A stretch of 49,833 bases of DNA, taken from Variovorax sp. CF079. Lineage in GTDB: Bacteria > Pseudomonadota > Gammaproteobacteria > Burkholderiales > Burkholderiaceae_C. Under the pieces are notes generated by a model, which saw only the letters and a program-made list of their open reading frames with translations, was not told where the DNA came from and searched no databases. Location of the stretch: assembly GCF_900101545.1 (NCBI RefSeq), contig NZ_FMZU01000035.1, forward strand, positions 1-49,833, given 5' to 3'. The translations under genes and the position numbers were made by a program. Numbering within the stretch: position 1 is the stretch's first letter; every line of letters begins with the position of its first letter. Below, in pieces: positions 1 to 7,531 of this stretch.

Positions 1-50
1 GTTGTACATGCGGCAGCGGTACTCTTCGGTGAGCGTGCCGATGCACCACA

Positions 51-494
51 TCAGCCGTCGCCAGGGCTTGAGATCGTTTTTTTGAGCATGCGCCGTACGG
101 TTTCCCGACTGACGTTGCCAAGGCCCAATTCCTGGCGCGCGGCACGTTCGAGTTCGACGATCGTCCAGCGCTGGCGACCCTCGGGTGGAGCCGAGCATGC
201 CAGCGCCGTCACTCGCGCCTCGGCATCGGTGTCGTACTGTCGCGGTCGACCTGAGCGTGCAACGTCGAACACGGCGAGATCGACGCCCCCTTGCAGATAT
301 GCCGACCGAGTGCGCCACAGCGCCGTGCGTCCGATCCCCAGCACGTCCATGATCTGCGCCTCGGGAACACCGCGATCCAGGCACGACAGTGCGTGCGCCC
401 GGTTCACTTCGCGCGAATGATGGATTCCCTTGCTTCGAATCTCGTCGATGACCGCCCGATCCTTCTCGGTCAAGTGCAGTTCGGTCTGGCGCAT
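51..494 (-). CDS. IS630-family transposase, N-terminal HTH part (orfA)
   Basis: This product of about 147 residues binds the transposon ends. It carries a winged helix-turn-helix of the Homeodomain-like/IS630 type: RAHALSCLDRGV followed by IMDVLGIGRTALWRTR at about residues 30-65, then a basic linker RSGRPRQYD. I prefer ATG 494 to GTG 500 because AAGGAG sits five bases before the ATG. In frame 0 it ends at TGA 51-53. The catalytic continuation is in the -1 frame and is reached through the A7 run at 77-83, so the functional product is probably an OrfAB fusion. Confidence 0.75.
   Translation of the reverse strand: MRQTELHLTEKDRAVIDEIRSKGIHHSREVNRAHALSCLDRGVPEAQIMDVLGIGRTALWRTRSAYLQGGVDLAVFDVARSGRPRQYDTDAEARVTALACSAPPEGRQRWTIVELERAARQELGLGNVSRETVRRMLKKTISSPGDG
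77..83 (-). other. A7 slippery run, probable -1 frameshift site of the IS630 transposase
   Basis: On the minus strand the codons CTC AAA AAA ACG contain seven consecutive A. Staying in frame gives KKTISSPGDG and a stop. Slipping back one base gives KKNDLKPWRRLMWCIG, the expected IS630 catalytic-domain sequence. Programmed frameshifting or transcriptional slippage on such runs is established for many IS630 elements. Confidence 0.65.
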
Positions 495-632
495 GAGCAC
501 TCCTTCGTAACCCCAACGGGGATAGACGGAGTGTATTCATGTTCCGTTATTTACGTGTTGATATACTAGCAAGGCAACACTGTTCCGAACGACCGCGTTT
601 GCGGGGCGCGGGGGCCGCGTCTTCGGGCGCGT

Positions 633-2027
633 CTATGCTGCAGTCTGCCCAACGATCGCTGCAAGCCGCTTGAGGCCGGGCCCAACGTTGGCGGCGAATC
701 TCTGTGATGCCCGCTGCACCCGTTCTTCGTCAGCATGAGCGCGCAGTCCGCGCATCGGGTTCAGTCGCGAGCGTTCGAGCCAGGCCTGGAGGTCGGGCTC
801 CTTCGACCAGGCGCGATCGGCTCCCATCTGGACCAGCGTTCCGCGAGCCCAGTCGAGCGGCGTGTTCGCAAATGGGTTGGTAGGGCACAGACGATTTTTC
901 TCCGCGTCGTCGTCGCGGCGTGCCTCGACGAACCCCACCAGCGCTGCGTTGAAGGGAATGAGGCCCATGCGCACCGGCTGCAATGTGATGCGGTCCGCCG
1001 CAAAGATCGGCAACGCAGGCGGATACCGCACGCCCTGCGCCGCGCAGTGCACGTGCAGGTGCCGGGGACTGGTCGCGACGCTGCCCCGCTCCAGCAGGAT
1101 GCGGTCGCGTTCGATGCTGCGGACGTGGCCGAGGCGGATGACATCCTCGATGCGCCGGAGCAGGTCGATCTCCCAGTCGCCGATGGTCGCGCCCTTGTAC
1201 ATCGTCGGTCGCACGCTGCGGTCGACTCGCCGCATCTGTGCAGCCGCTTCCAGCCGGTCGATGAGATCGTCGATCGAGGTTGCCTGGGCGGCAGCTTCCA
1301 TCTGCAACGAGATGCCTTCGAGCAAAGTGCCAACGAGCTCGCCGGGCTGCGTGTAGCTGCGGTTCTGCAGCCACGTTTCGCGTGGCTTCACCCATTGGAT
1401 GTCGCCCGGCTCGACACCGTTCCTAAGGAGCCAGACGCAGGCGTCGAGGGCGGTTTTGCCGGCACCGACGATGACGTAGCGGTCAGGCTTGTCGACGACA
1501 TCGACGAGGCGGTGGACTGGAATCACGGACACGCCGTCGCCAACGCCGAACGGCGCGGGAGTGAGCGCGGGAATCGATGGCGAGAGATAGTTGGCGTCGA
1601 CCAGCTTTCTGCGCACTTTGACGTCGAACGTAGCGCCCGACAGGCGCGACACGAAGCGCTGCTTGCCGACGTATTCGCAATTCGGGAAGAAGCGGACCCG
1701 GCCTGAAGCGGTCAATCGCTTTTCCATGACACGCGCGTAGTACGCGCGAATCTCGGAGCCCCTCGTTCGCTCGTATTGGCCCGCCTCGGGCCCGCGCAGT
1801 TCGATGGCGTCGCTGCCGAGTGGTGTTGAGTTCACGCCATAGTAGAGCGACGGCTGATGCAGGCGAACGAAAGGGTAGGTGTCGTTCCAGTGTCCCCCGG
1901 GCGCCGAGCGGCGGTCCACCATCACGATCTGGGCGTCGGTTTCGCTGACGAGCGAGTCGGTGAACGCCATACCGGCTGCGCCGCTGCCGACCACCAGGTA
2001 GTCAGTCTCCAAAGCCTGAGGAGCCAT
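633..2027 (-). CDS. FAD/NAD(P)-binding oxidoreductase (flavin monooxygenase-like)
   Basis: A 464-residue flavoprotein. An N-terminal FAD-binding Rossmann motif (LVVGSGAAGMAF, about residues 11-22) is followed by GGHWNDTYPFVRLHQPS, typical of flavin-containing monooxygenase-like proteins. A second dinucleotide-binding motif, YVIVGAGKTALDA, lies near residues 185-197. The start at ATG 2027 is supported by AAGGAGG seven bases upstream. It is monocistronic, with an IS630 remnant downstream and a gene-poor 576-base stretch upstream, so context does not suggest a substrate. It could be a monooxygenase or a simple pyridine-nucleotide oxidoreductase; the reaction is not assigned. Confidence 0.8.
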   Translation of the reverse strand: MAPQALETDYLVVGSGAAGMAFTDSLVSETDAQIVMVDRRSAPGGHWNDTYPFVRLHQPSLYYGVNSTPLGSDAIELRGPEAGQYERTRGSEIRAYYARVMEKRLTASGRVRFFPNCEYVGKQRFVSRLSGATFDVKVRRKLVDANYLSPSIPALTPAPFGVGDGVSVIPVHRLVDVVDKPDRYVIVGAGKTALDACVWLLRNGVEPGDIQWVKPRETWLQNRSYTQPGELVGTLLEGISLQMEAAAQATSIDDLIDRLEAAAQMRRVDRSVRPTMYKGATIGDWEIDLLRRIEDVIRLGHVRSIERDRILLERGSVATSPRHLHVHCAAQGVRYPPALPIFAADRITLQPVRMGLIPFNAALVGFVEARRDDDAEKNRLCPTNPFANTPLDWARGTLVQMGADRAWSKEPDLQAWLERSRLNPMRGLRAHADEERVQRASQRFAANVGPGLKRLAAIVGQTAA

Positions 2028-2603
2028 ATGCCGCCTCCTTCCATTTGCTTCCGGGGGTTAGAGCCGCCGGAAAACCTCGATTCGACTGCGAGCACAACCG
2101 GTCGTCAATGCTTGTACATGCGAGGACCTTCGCATTCCAGCGCCGCATCCCCCTTTCATTGCTTGTTCGTCGTTTTCGTTCCGATCGGCGCGGTAGTGGA
2201 CGACCGCAGGGGATGAGTCCGTGAGTTCCGGTGGCGGACAGGAAAGACCGCAACCGCTGGCAGTGCGGACGTTCTGGCAGACGAACTCCTAAAAGGACCC
2301 CTCACTTCCAGAGGGAGCGTGTTCCATCGCAGCGCAGGTCGGTCTATGCTGAGTTGTTACCGACTGCGGGATCGTCGAGCCGCCCTCGGCTCTCAGTGCG
2401 CCCGGGCGCGCAGCCGAAGCCGCAGGCCAACCGGCTCCATTGTCAGCGCGAGTCGCTCCCGCACCGGTTCGCCATCGACGGTCGCGACGTCGGTGATCAA
2501 TCTGGCTTTGTTGCAGCACGGTTTTGTGAAGGCGGTCGATGCCATCAAGATGGTCGACCAAATGCTGGGGAGAGTTGGTCCGGGGCAACGCGCGCCCGGT
2601 ACG
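2028..2603. other. Gene-poor intergenic stretch
   Basis: No convincing gene was found in these 576 bases. Open frames on both strands lack recognisable motifs and behave like random high-GC frames. The bases around 2500-2518 resemble the TCTGGCTTTGTTGCA-type ends of IS5-like elements, but no partner end or transposase was found. It may contain the promoter of the flavoprotein and the 3' untranslated region of the chorismate-mutase operon. Confidence 0.4.
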
Positions 2604-3209
2604 CTAGGCCGCGTCGCGATACAGACGCGCCACCGGGCTGTCCGTCCACACTACAGCTTTGCCCTTATCCACGGCCGCTGTCCCGAACACCACCCACGCA
2701 TCGCAGATGGCACCGACGTCCTCCAGGACCTGGAATCTCCCTGGGTACTCTTCGAGCAGCGAAGAGAACGCAATGCCGGCCTCGTACTTCTTCGCCAGCA
2801 GGCCCTCGCCCACGGCCGTGACCGTAGGTTCAAGCACGGCCTCCGACCACCGGGACAGGTCGGCATATTCTCGCGTGGCGGGCTGTAGCCCTACGCGGCG
2901 CGGCAACTGCCCAGCGTCGTGATCCTGCGCCATTAGTAGCGACATGGGCCTGCTGCGCGAGATGAACGCGTCGACCACGAACACCTGCCGCCGGAAAGCC
3001 CCGGTGATCTCAGCCGCCGACGGGTGCACGGCGCACTGCAACATGAAGTCCGCGCGACCATCGATCAACATCCGGGCACCTTGGTGGAAGTCATCGACAA
3101 GCTCGATGCGAACGCGCTCAAGATCCAGCAGGCCGTGCGCCCTCAGATAGCGCCGCAGCACGAAATCATGGTTGCTGTTCGGCGGACCCAGGGTGACGAA
3201 GGTGGACAT
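2604..3209 (-). CDS. Periplasmic-binding-fold protein related to prephenate dehydratase / BacA prephenate decarboxylase
   Basis: A 201-residue cytosolic protein with no signal peptide. It opens with FVTLGPPNSNHDFVLRRYL, which matches the LGPxGTxxxxAA start of prephenate dehydratases and of BacA from bacilysin biosynthesis. DGRADFMLQCAVHP (about residues 50-63) corresponds to the lobe hinge. The Thr-Arg-Phe motif of true prephenate dehydratases is not visible, so ordinary dehydration to phenylpyruvate is unlikely; a BacA-like decarboxylase or a ligand-sensing role are alternatives. It is last in the operon, 25 bases after the XRE-cupin gene and two genes after a chorismate mutase, which fits a prephenate or aminodeoxyprephenate substrate. 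No good Shine-Dalgarno site precedes ATG 3209. Confidence 0.6.
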   Translation of the reverse strand: MSTFVTLGPPNSNHDFVLRRYLRAHGLLDLERVRIELVDDFHQGARMLIDGRADFMLQCAVHPSAAEITGAFRRQVFVVDAFISRSRPMSLLMAQDHDAGQLPRRVGLQPATREYADLSRWSEAVLEPTVTAVGEGLLAKKYEAGIAFSSLLEEYPGRFQVLEDVGAICDAWVVFGTAAVDKGKAVVWTDSPVARLYRDAA

Positions 3210-3234
3210 GAATTTGAAGCGGTGCTGCGGCAGT

Positions 3235-3900
3235 CTAGTCGCGAAGGGTCAGGATGATCGCCAGGTAGCATGCCGGTGCCTCGATGATTGCTTCGACACC
3301 ATGGAGCGCACCGGCCTCGAAGAGCAAGGCGTCGCCCTTGCCAAGTTCAAGCAGCCTGGTGCCGTACTGGTAGCGCACGCGCCCGGACATCATGTACAGG
3401 AACTTCAAGCCAGCGTGTTGAGTACCGGCGTGCGGCTGCGCGTCCGGCAGCAGCGTGACGAAATGAGGCTCCACGAGCAGATTGCCTGACAGAACGTGAC
3501 CCAGCAACGCGTGGCGGCAGTCCGTCCCGGCGCCGAGGCGCTCGACGACGATGCCCTGGCCGGCCGGCACGAACGACATGTCCGAGCGGCTCCCCGGCTC
3601 GCAGAAGAAGCGCGAGAGCGGAACGTCCAGCCCGTGGGCGATGCGATCCAGCGTTTCGACAGATGGAGACACCAGGCCACGCTCAACGCGCGAGAGCATC
3701 GAGCGGGAGATACCGCAGGTTCGCGCGAGCTCTCCCCCCGAGGCACCGGAGGCAACGCGCAACGCCCTGATCTGCTCGCCCAGTCGCGAGGCAGACCTGC
3801 TGCGGGCGGGAGCGGGGATGCCGCGTTGGGGTGACAGCGCAATCGGGATGCTTGTTCTTCTCGTCGTCGGGAGCGGCGACGCCGGGGACTTTCTTCTCAT
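3235..3900 (-). CDS. XRE-family regulator with C-terminal cupin domain
   Basis: A 221-residue transcription factor. After a basic, proline-rich tail, residues about 35-95 form a Cro/C1-type helix-turn-helix (LGEQIRALRVASGASGGELARTCG, with SRSMLSRVERG as recognition helix region). Residues about 125-215 form a cupin sensor (HFVTLLPDAQPHAGTQH, then FLYMMSGRVRYQYG). The start is ATG 3900 (MRRKSPASP), with GGAGGCGG just upstream; a longer upstream frame lacks domains. It lies inside the chorismate-mutase operon and probably autoregulates it in response to a small ligand. The ligand is unknown. Confidence 0.82.
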   Translation of the reverse strand: MRRKSPASPLPTTRRTSIPIALSPQRGIPAPARSRSASRLGEQIRALRVASGASGGELARTCGISRSMLSRVERGLVSPSVETLDRIAHGLDVPLSRFFCEPGSRSDMSFVPAGQGIVVERLGAGTDCRHALLGHVLSGNLLVEPHFVTLLPDAQPHAGTQHAGLKFLYMMSGRVRYQYGTRLLELGKGDALLFEAGALHGVEAIIEAPACYLAIILTLRD

Positions 3901-4016
3901 GGCATCCGCCTCCACTGCAGCGTGGCCCTCACCTGGCGCCGACCAAGACACACGACACCTGCCACTCGAATGGTCGAACCCGAGTCCGGAGACAAGAAGT
4001 TGACGCTCAACCCGCC

Positions 4017-4391
4017 TCAGCTTTGCTTCACGGCTACAACGATGCGTTGGTCCAGATCGCTGCCGTCGGACTGAATGATGGCGTCTTCGAGCCGGCATGC
4101 CTCCTCGATGATGAGTTCGTAGAGCTGCCGCAAGAACTCCCCGTTGAGTCCGTGTTGCTGGGCGAACAACGATGCACGCTGCTGGACGACTCCAATTCGG
4201 CCAGCCTGCATCATGGGTATTCCATTGCGCTTCTTGTGAAGACCGATCTGGCGGCAACACGCGAGGCGGTCGCGGATGGCCGCCAGCAATGCCTTGTCGA
4301 TCACGTCGAGTTCGTCACGCAGCCTTTCGAGGACCTCATGGGGATTACCGGCGGGTTGGCACGGTGTTGTGGGTAGAGGCGAGGTGTTCAT
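4017..4391 (-). CDS. Chorismate mutase family protein (AroQ fold, possibly 4-amino-4-deoxychorismate mutase)
   Basis: A 124-residue all-helical AroQ-type enzyme converting chorismate (or 4-amino-4-deoxychorismate) to the prephenate-type product. Helix 1 reads LRDELDVIDKALLAAIRDRL. The active-site segment IGLHKKRNGIPMMQAGRI follows, and the end is QLYELIIEEACRLED. The string GIPMMQ is, as I recall, typical of the PapB/CmlD subgroup that acts on 4-amino-4-deoxychorismate rather than of housekeeping PheA/TyrA domains; this subgroup call is inference. Its ATG overlaps the upstream Bug stop by four bases (ATGA, 4388-4391), indicating translational coupling. Confidence 0.78.
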   Translation of the reverse strand: MNTSPLPTTPCQPAGNPHEVLERLRDELDVIDKALLAAIRDRLACCRQIGLHKKRNGIPMMQAGRIGVVQQRASLFAQQHGLNGEFLRQLYELIIEEACRLEDAIIQSDGSDLDQRIVVAVKQS

Positions 4392-5401
4392 TCCGCCCTC
4401 ACACCCTGCGCCACGATGATGCCGCGCAAAAGGTCCGTGTCCGATTTGATTCGGCTGGCCAAGCCTTCGGCTGTCGTGCCAACCGCCTGGTAGCCCTGCT
4501 GGAACAGCTTCTGCCTCACCTCGGGAGAGCGCGTGATCTCGCTGAGCAGCGCCGACAGCCGGGCAATGATGGGTTTGGGCAGCGTGGCCGGCGCGGCGGC
4601 GGCGGTCCAGATCTCGATCTGGAACCCGTGGATGCCCGCCTCTTCGAGGCTCGGAAATTCCGGCACCAGCGCACTGCGGGTCGCCGAGGTCACGCCGATG
4701 GCGCGCAGCTTGCCGGCATGAACCTGAGCCGCGCCCAGGCCAGGCGGAAGCAGTGCGAGCTGGATGTCGCGTCCGATCAGTCCGCTGATGACCTGCGGGT
4801 TGCCCTGGTAGGGCACGTGGATCGGTGCGATGCCCGAACGGGTCTTGAGCAATTCCATGGCCAGATGACCCACCGTGCCGATGCCTGGCGTGCCGTAGCT
4901 CCAGCGGTTGCCTGCAGTGCGCGCAGCGGCGAAGAAGTCGCGCGCGTCCCGCCCCGGCGCATCGACGTGCGCCGTCAGCAGCAGCGGCGCGGTGCAGATC
5001 AGGCTGATGGGGGCGAGGTCCGTGAGCGGATCGTAGGGAGTGGAAGGCGTCACCAGCTTGGCAATCGTCATGTTGCCGTTGATCAGCATGCCGATCGTGT
5101 GCTGATCAGCGGCCTTGGCCACCAGGTTGGCGGCGATGTTCCCGCTCGCGCCAGGATGGTTCTCCACAATCACGGGCTGCCCCAGCGCTCGGGACAGCGG
5201 CTCGGCCAGCGTTCGGGCGACCAGGTCCGGCGAAGACCCGCCGCCGAAGCCCACGATGATGCGCAGGGGCTTGGTCGGCCACTTGTCGGCAGGCTCGGGC
5301 TTGGCGGCAGTTTGCGCGCCGGAGCCGCTGGCCATCGCAACAAGAACAAGCGCACCCAGAAAGCTGCGCAGGAAGCGGAGGAGAGAAGGAGTCGGTCGCA
5401 A
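4388..5401 (-). CDS. Bug/TctC-family periplasmic substrate-binding protein
   Basis: A 337-residue exported solute-binding protein of the tripartite tricarboxylate transporter type. A signal peptide (LLRFLRSFLGALVLVAMASGSGAQ) precedes WPTKPLRIIVGFGGGSSPDL, the usual Bug start, and later VIVENHPGASGNIAAN. It starts at TTG 5401. It is first in an operon with a chorismate mutase, an XRE-cupin regulator and a BacA-like protein. No membrane subunits are nearby, so it may share a distant TctAB pair or act as a sensor. The ligand is probably an aromatic or dicarboxylic acid linked to the operon. Confidence 0.85.
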   Translation of the reverse strand: MRPTPSLLRFLRSFLGALVLVAMASGSGAQTAAKPEPADKWPTKPLRIIVGFGGGSSPDLVARTLAEPLSRALGQPVIVENHPGASGNIAANLVAKAADQHTIGMLINGNMTIAKLVTPSTPYDPLTDLAPISLICTAPLLLTAHVDAPGRDARDFFAAARTAGNRWSYGTPGIGTVGHLAMELLKTRSGIAPIHVPYQGNPQVISGLIGRDIQLALLPPGLGAAQVHAGKLRAIGVTSATRSALVPEFPSLEEAGIHGFQIEIWTAAAAPATLPKPIIARLSALLSEITRSPEVRQKLFQQGYQAVGTTAEGLASRIKSDTDLLRGIIVAQGVRAE

Positions 5402-5566
5402 GGAAGGTCACCTGAGTTCGATTCGTTGCGCCGATCATTTCCCGCTTTGAGTGCGCTTTCAACGCTTGCATGCGACGCAAGGGTGGGCCGCCGTACGTCC
5501 CTCCCGGGAGCCTTGCATCCCGCGCAAATCGGGTGTGGTACAGGTCAAACCCGCCGCCGGTTGGCA

Positions 5567-5586
5567 ACCTGCCAGATCATGTAGTT
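5567..5586 (+). promoter_or_regulatory. lux box (LuxR-type AHL operator)
   Basis: The 20 bases read ACCTGCCAGA-TCATGTAGTT. They match the NNCT-N12-AGNN consensus of las/rhl-type lux boxes, with an imperfect dyad around GA-TC. The box ends 56 bases before the AHL synthase GTG start, a usual place for positive autoregulation. It is also about 165 bases upstream of the divergent Bug/chorismate-mutase operon and could act on both. Confidence 0.7.
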
Positions 5587-5642
5587 TCCGACGCCGGCGC
5601 GCTCCGCTGGAATGGCCTCATGACATTCAACGGGATCAGAAA

Positions 5643-6266
5643 GTGGAAATTCTGGCGGGCACGCCCATCAGCCTAGGCGCCGAACTGATGGCCCGGATGG
5701 CGCGCTACCGGCACAAAGTCTTTGTCGAGCGCCTGGGCTGGCCGCTACCTTCGCCCGAAGGAATGGAATACGACCAGTTCGATCGGCCCGACACCCTTTA
5801 TCTGGTAGCGCTGCGCGACGCTATCACGCTGGTTGGCACGGCACGGCTGCTGCCGACCGAACGGCCGTACCTGCTCGGCGAGGTCTTTCCCGAGCTGATG
5901 GGGGACGCGGAAGTCCCGCGATCTCCGGACATCTGGGAGTTGTCGAGATTCGCTGCGGTGGATCTCGATTCGATCGATCCGCACGCAGATGGTCGATACT
6001 CGTCGCCATTGGCGGTGGCTTTGCTGCGGGCCGCAATGTCGGCGGCCGCCGGCGCCGGGGTGGGCCGACTCATCACGGTTTCTCCACTCGGGATCGAACG
6101 TCTTCTGCGGCGATATCGCATCAGTGCAAGCCGCGCGGCAGCGCCGCGGTTCGTCGGCGAACAGCAGGTCTTTGCCTGCTGGATATACACCGACATCCCG
6201 GGCAGCGGGGGGCGCCCGTTGCACTCTCAACAGTCGGACGCCAGTTCGACCAAGAGGGACGCATAG
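5643..6266 (+). CDS. Acyl-homoserine-lactone synthase (LuxI family)
   Basis: A 207-residue enzyme joining S-adenosylmethionine and an acyl-ACP to make an N-acyl-homoserine lactone signal. Numbered from GTG 5643, family-invariant residues are present: R23 and F27 in RYRHKVFVERLGW, W33, D44 and D47 in EYDQFD, R68 in GTARLLPT, and E99 and R102 in IWELSRF. The upstream extension of the frame has no family match. GTG 5643 gives the canonical start spacing to RYRHKVF and has GGGA upstream. A lux box precedes it. The luxR-type gene converges with only six bases between stops. Acyl chain length cannot be read from sequence. Confidence 0.92.
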   Translation: MEILAGTPISLGAELMARMARYRHKVFVERLGWPLPSPEGMEYDQFDRPDTLYLVALRDAITLVGTARLLPTERPYLLGEVFPELMGDAEVPRSPDIWELSRFAAVDLDSIDPHADGRYSSPLAVALLRAAMSAAAGAGVGRLITVSPLGIERLLRRYRISASRAAAPRFVGEQQVFACWIYTDIPGSGGRPLHSQQSDASSTKRDA

Positions 6267-6272
6267 GTGAAT

Positions 6273-6995
6273 TCAGTGAAACAAGCGCACGGCCAGGCGT
6301 GCAACAGCGGCGGTCTTGTTCGCGGTCCCGAGCTTCACGAGCACGTTATTGACGTGGAAGTTGACCGTGTCGACCGAGATTCCAAGGATGTCCCCGACTT
6401 CGAGGGAAGTCTTCCCGTCTGCCGTCCACTGCATGACCTCCCTCTCGCGCCGGGTCAAGCGAGGAGGCTCGCCAGACGCAATGGCCGTGAGCGCGGAAGA
6501 AAGCGATATCTGCGCGACGTTTACCAGCCAACGCAGAGGCATGTCCTTCGCGCGGAGCTCCTTCTCCGTCAGCCGTTCGTGTGATCTCGACAAGGACAGC
6601 AACCCCACCGAACCGTCCGCGTCGAAGCACGATTGCGCCCAGCCGACGCACAGGCCGAAGGATCTCGCTTCGGCCCATAGCGCCGGCGTCTCGCAGAAGA
6701 GCGCATCGGACCACACGATTGGCGTCAGGCTCCTGGTTGCGTGAAGCACCGTGGGATCGACCGCAAGGTAGCCGGCCTCCTCGTAGCGACGACGCCAACG
6801 CGGGTCATAGTCGTTCAGCAGGAATATTCTTGGCCGCGTAAAAGGCGAGGGCCGTCGCAAGCCGTATGCGCAGCGCTCAAAGCCAAGACTCCTGGCGCTT
6901 TTGCAGATTTGGGCGAACAGGTCGTCCACACCATGCGCGCGACTGATGCCCGTAACAAGATCTTCCGTCCATGCCTTCATGACAGCCCTCGCCAT
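6273..6995 (-). CDS. LuxR-family AHL-responsive transcriptional regulator
   Basis: A 240-residue receptor. The N-terminal autoinducer-binding domain keeps the usual residues in order: W and Y in RWRRRYEEAGYLAVDP, the DP pair, and W in TPIVWSD. The C-terminal LuxR/GerE helix-turn-helix reads LTRREREVMQWTADGKTS, then LEVGDILGISVDTVNFH, at about residues 175-225. The first possible start is 6995; an internal ATG at 6980 has GAGGG upstream and is a reasonable alternative. It is tail-to-tail with the AHL synthase and is its likely partner, binding the lux box at 5567-5586. Confidence 0.9.
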   Translation of the reverse strand: MARAVMKAWTEDLVTGISRAHGVDDLFAQICKSARSLGFERCAYGLRRPSPFTRPRIFLLNDYDPRWRRRYEEAGYLAVDPTVLHATRSLTPIVWSDALFCETPALWAEARSFGLCVGWAQSCFDADGSVGLLSLSRSHERLTEKELRAKDMPLRWLVNVAQISLSSALTAIASGEPPRLTRREREVMQWTADGKTSLEVGDILGISVDTVNFHVNNVLVKLGTANKTAAVARLAVRLFH

Positions 6996-7087
6996 GTCCA
7001 GGATCTGCGGCGAATGCAGCGGCCGTGCGCCAATAGTTATGACTTGAAACTATCAGACAAAGTCGTTGCGCGCCGCCTCGGGCGCCG

Positions 7088-7286
7088 CAAAAGCGTCTTG
7101 ACCGGTTCCCGCACGGCCGTGAAAAGGTCGGCAACCAGGCCGCAATCGGCCACGCTGACGATCGACGCCTCTTCGTCCTTGTTGGTTGCCACGATCACCT
7201 TGGAGTCCTTCATGCCTGCCATCCCTCTTGACGCACATCCCAACGTTGTAGTCGACGAGCCGTTTGACAGAAGCGCGGATCCTCAT
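7088..7286 (-). pseudogene. etfB/etfA deletion scar (ETF beta N-terminus joined to ETF alpha C-terminus)
   Basis: Starting at ATG 7286, behind an intact AAGGAG site, the translation reads MRIRASVKRLVDYNVGMCV, the N-terminus of electron-transfer flavoprotein beta. After about 23 codons it breaks, and in another frame from 7214 it reads MKDSKVIVATNKDEEASIVS and VADCGLVADLF, the C-terminal FAD-domain end of ETF alpha. Almost all of etfB and etfA between these points is missing. An intact etfA C-terminus with nearly the same sequence is at the right window edge (49704-49833). Confidence 0.8.
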
Positions 7287-7309
7287 GATGTCTCCTTCCT
7301 GAATTCGAG

Positions 7310-7475
7310 GTTGCTGACTCGGCGGAACCTTCGCCGCCCTTGCGGCGTCTTTCCAGAAACGCAGTTCCGCTTCAAAGAACTTGCCCATGTCGGCTGGTGT
7401 GCCGCCTAGCGGGGCGATGGTCTGCTTCTCAAGCCGCTCGATGACATCGGGCGAGTTCAGGATTTCATTTGTGCC
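7310..7475 (-). pseudogene. C-terminal remnant of a Bug/TctC substrate-binding protein gene
   Basis: The minus strand encodes LNSPDVIERLEKQTIAPLGG, then TPADMGKFFEAELRFWKDAA, the usual C-terminal segment of Bug proteins. No N-terminal portion or signal sequence is present. It sits directly upstream of the etfB fragment, so the original order was probably Bug-etfB-etfA. Upstream lies the 3' end of the GntR gene. Confidence 0.7.
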
Positions 7476-7531
7476 TGAACCTGTCGACGAGAAAGGCGCG
7501 CAAGCGCGAGTTTCTCGATGCCGTGGCCATG

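Larger units (their letters stand above)
1..500 (-). mobile_element. IS630-family insertion sequence, partial (cut by window edge)
   Basis: The left edge holds the start of an IS630-type element on the minus strand. It has an N-terminal helix-turn-helix reading frame (51-494) and, overlapping its end, the beginning of the catalytic reading frame (1-83), which runs off the window. The catalytic part reads KNDLKPWRRLMWC and LTEEYRCRMYN, as at the start of the IS630 DDE domain. The terminal inverted repeat and TA target duplication could not be placed, so the right boundary is approximate. Confidence 0.75.

Noticed and set aside
2500..2518. Possible IS5-like terminal sequence (TCTGGCTTTGTTGCAG)
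   Set aside because: Only one short match, with no partner end, transposase or target duplication, so chance cannot be excluded.
3901..4260. Longer N-terminus of the XRE-cupin regulator
   Set aside because: It overlaps the chorismate mutase gene antisense-free but out of frame, and adds a basic stretch with no domain; ATG 3900 has its own ribosome-binding site.
5451..5642. N-terminal extension of the AHL synthase frame
   Set aside because: It contains the lux box and has no similarity to LuxI N-termini; GTG 5643 gives the normal family start.
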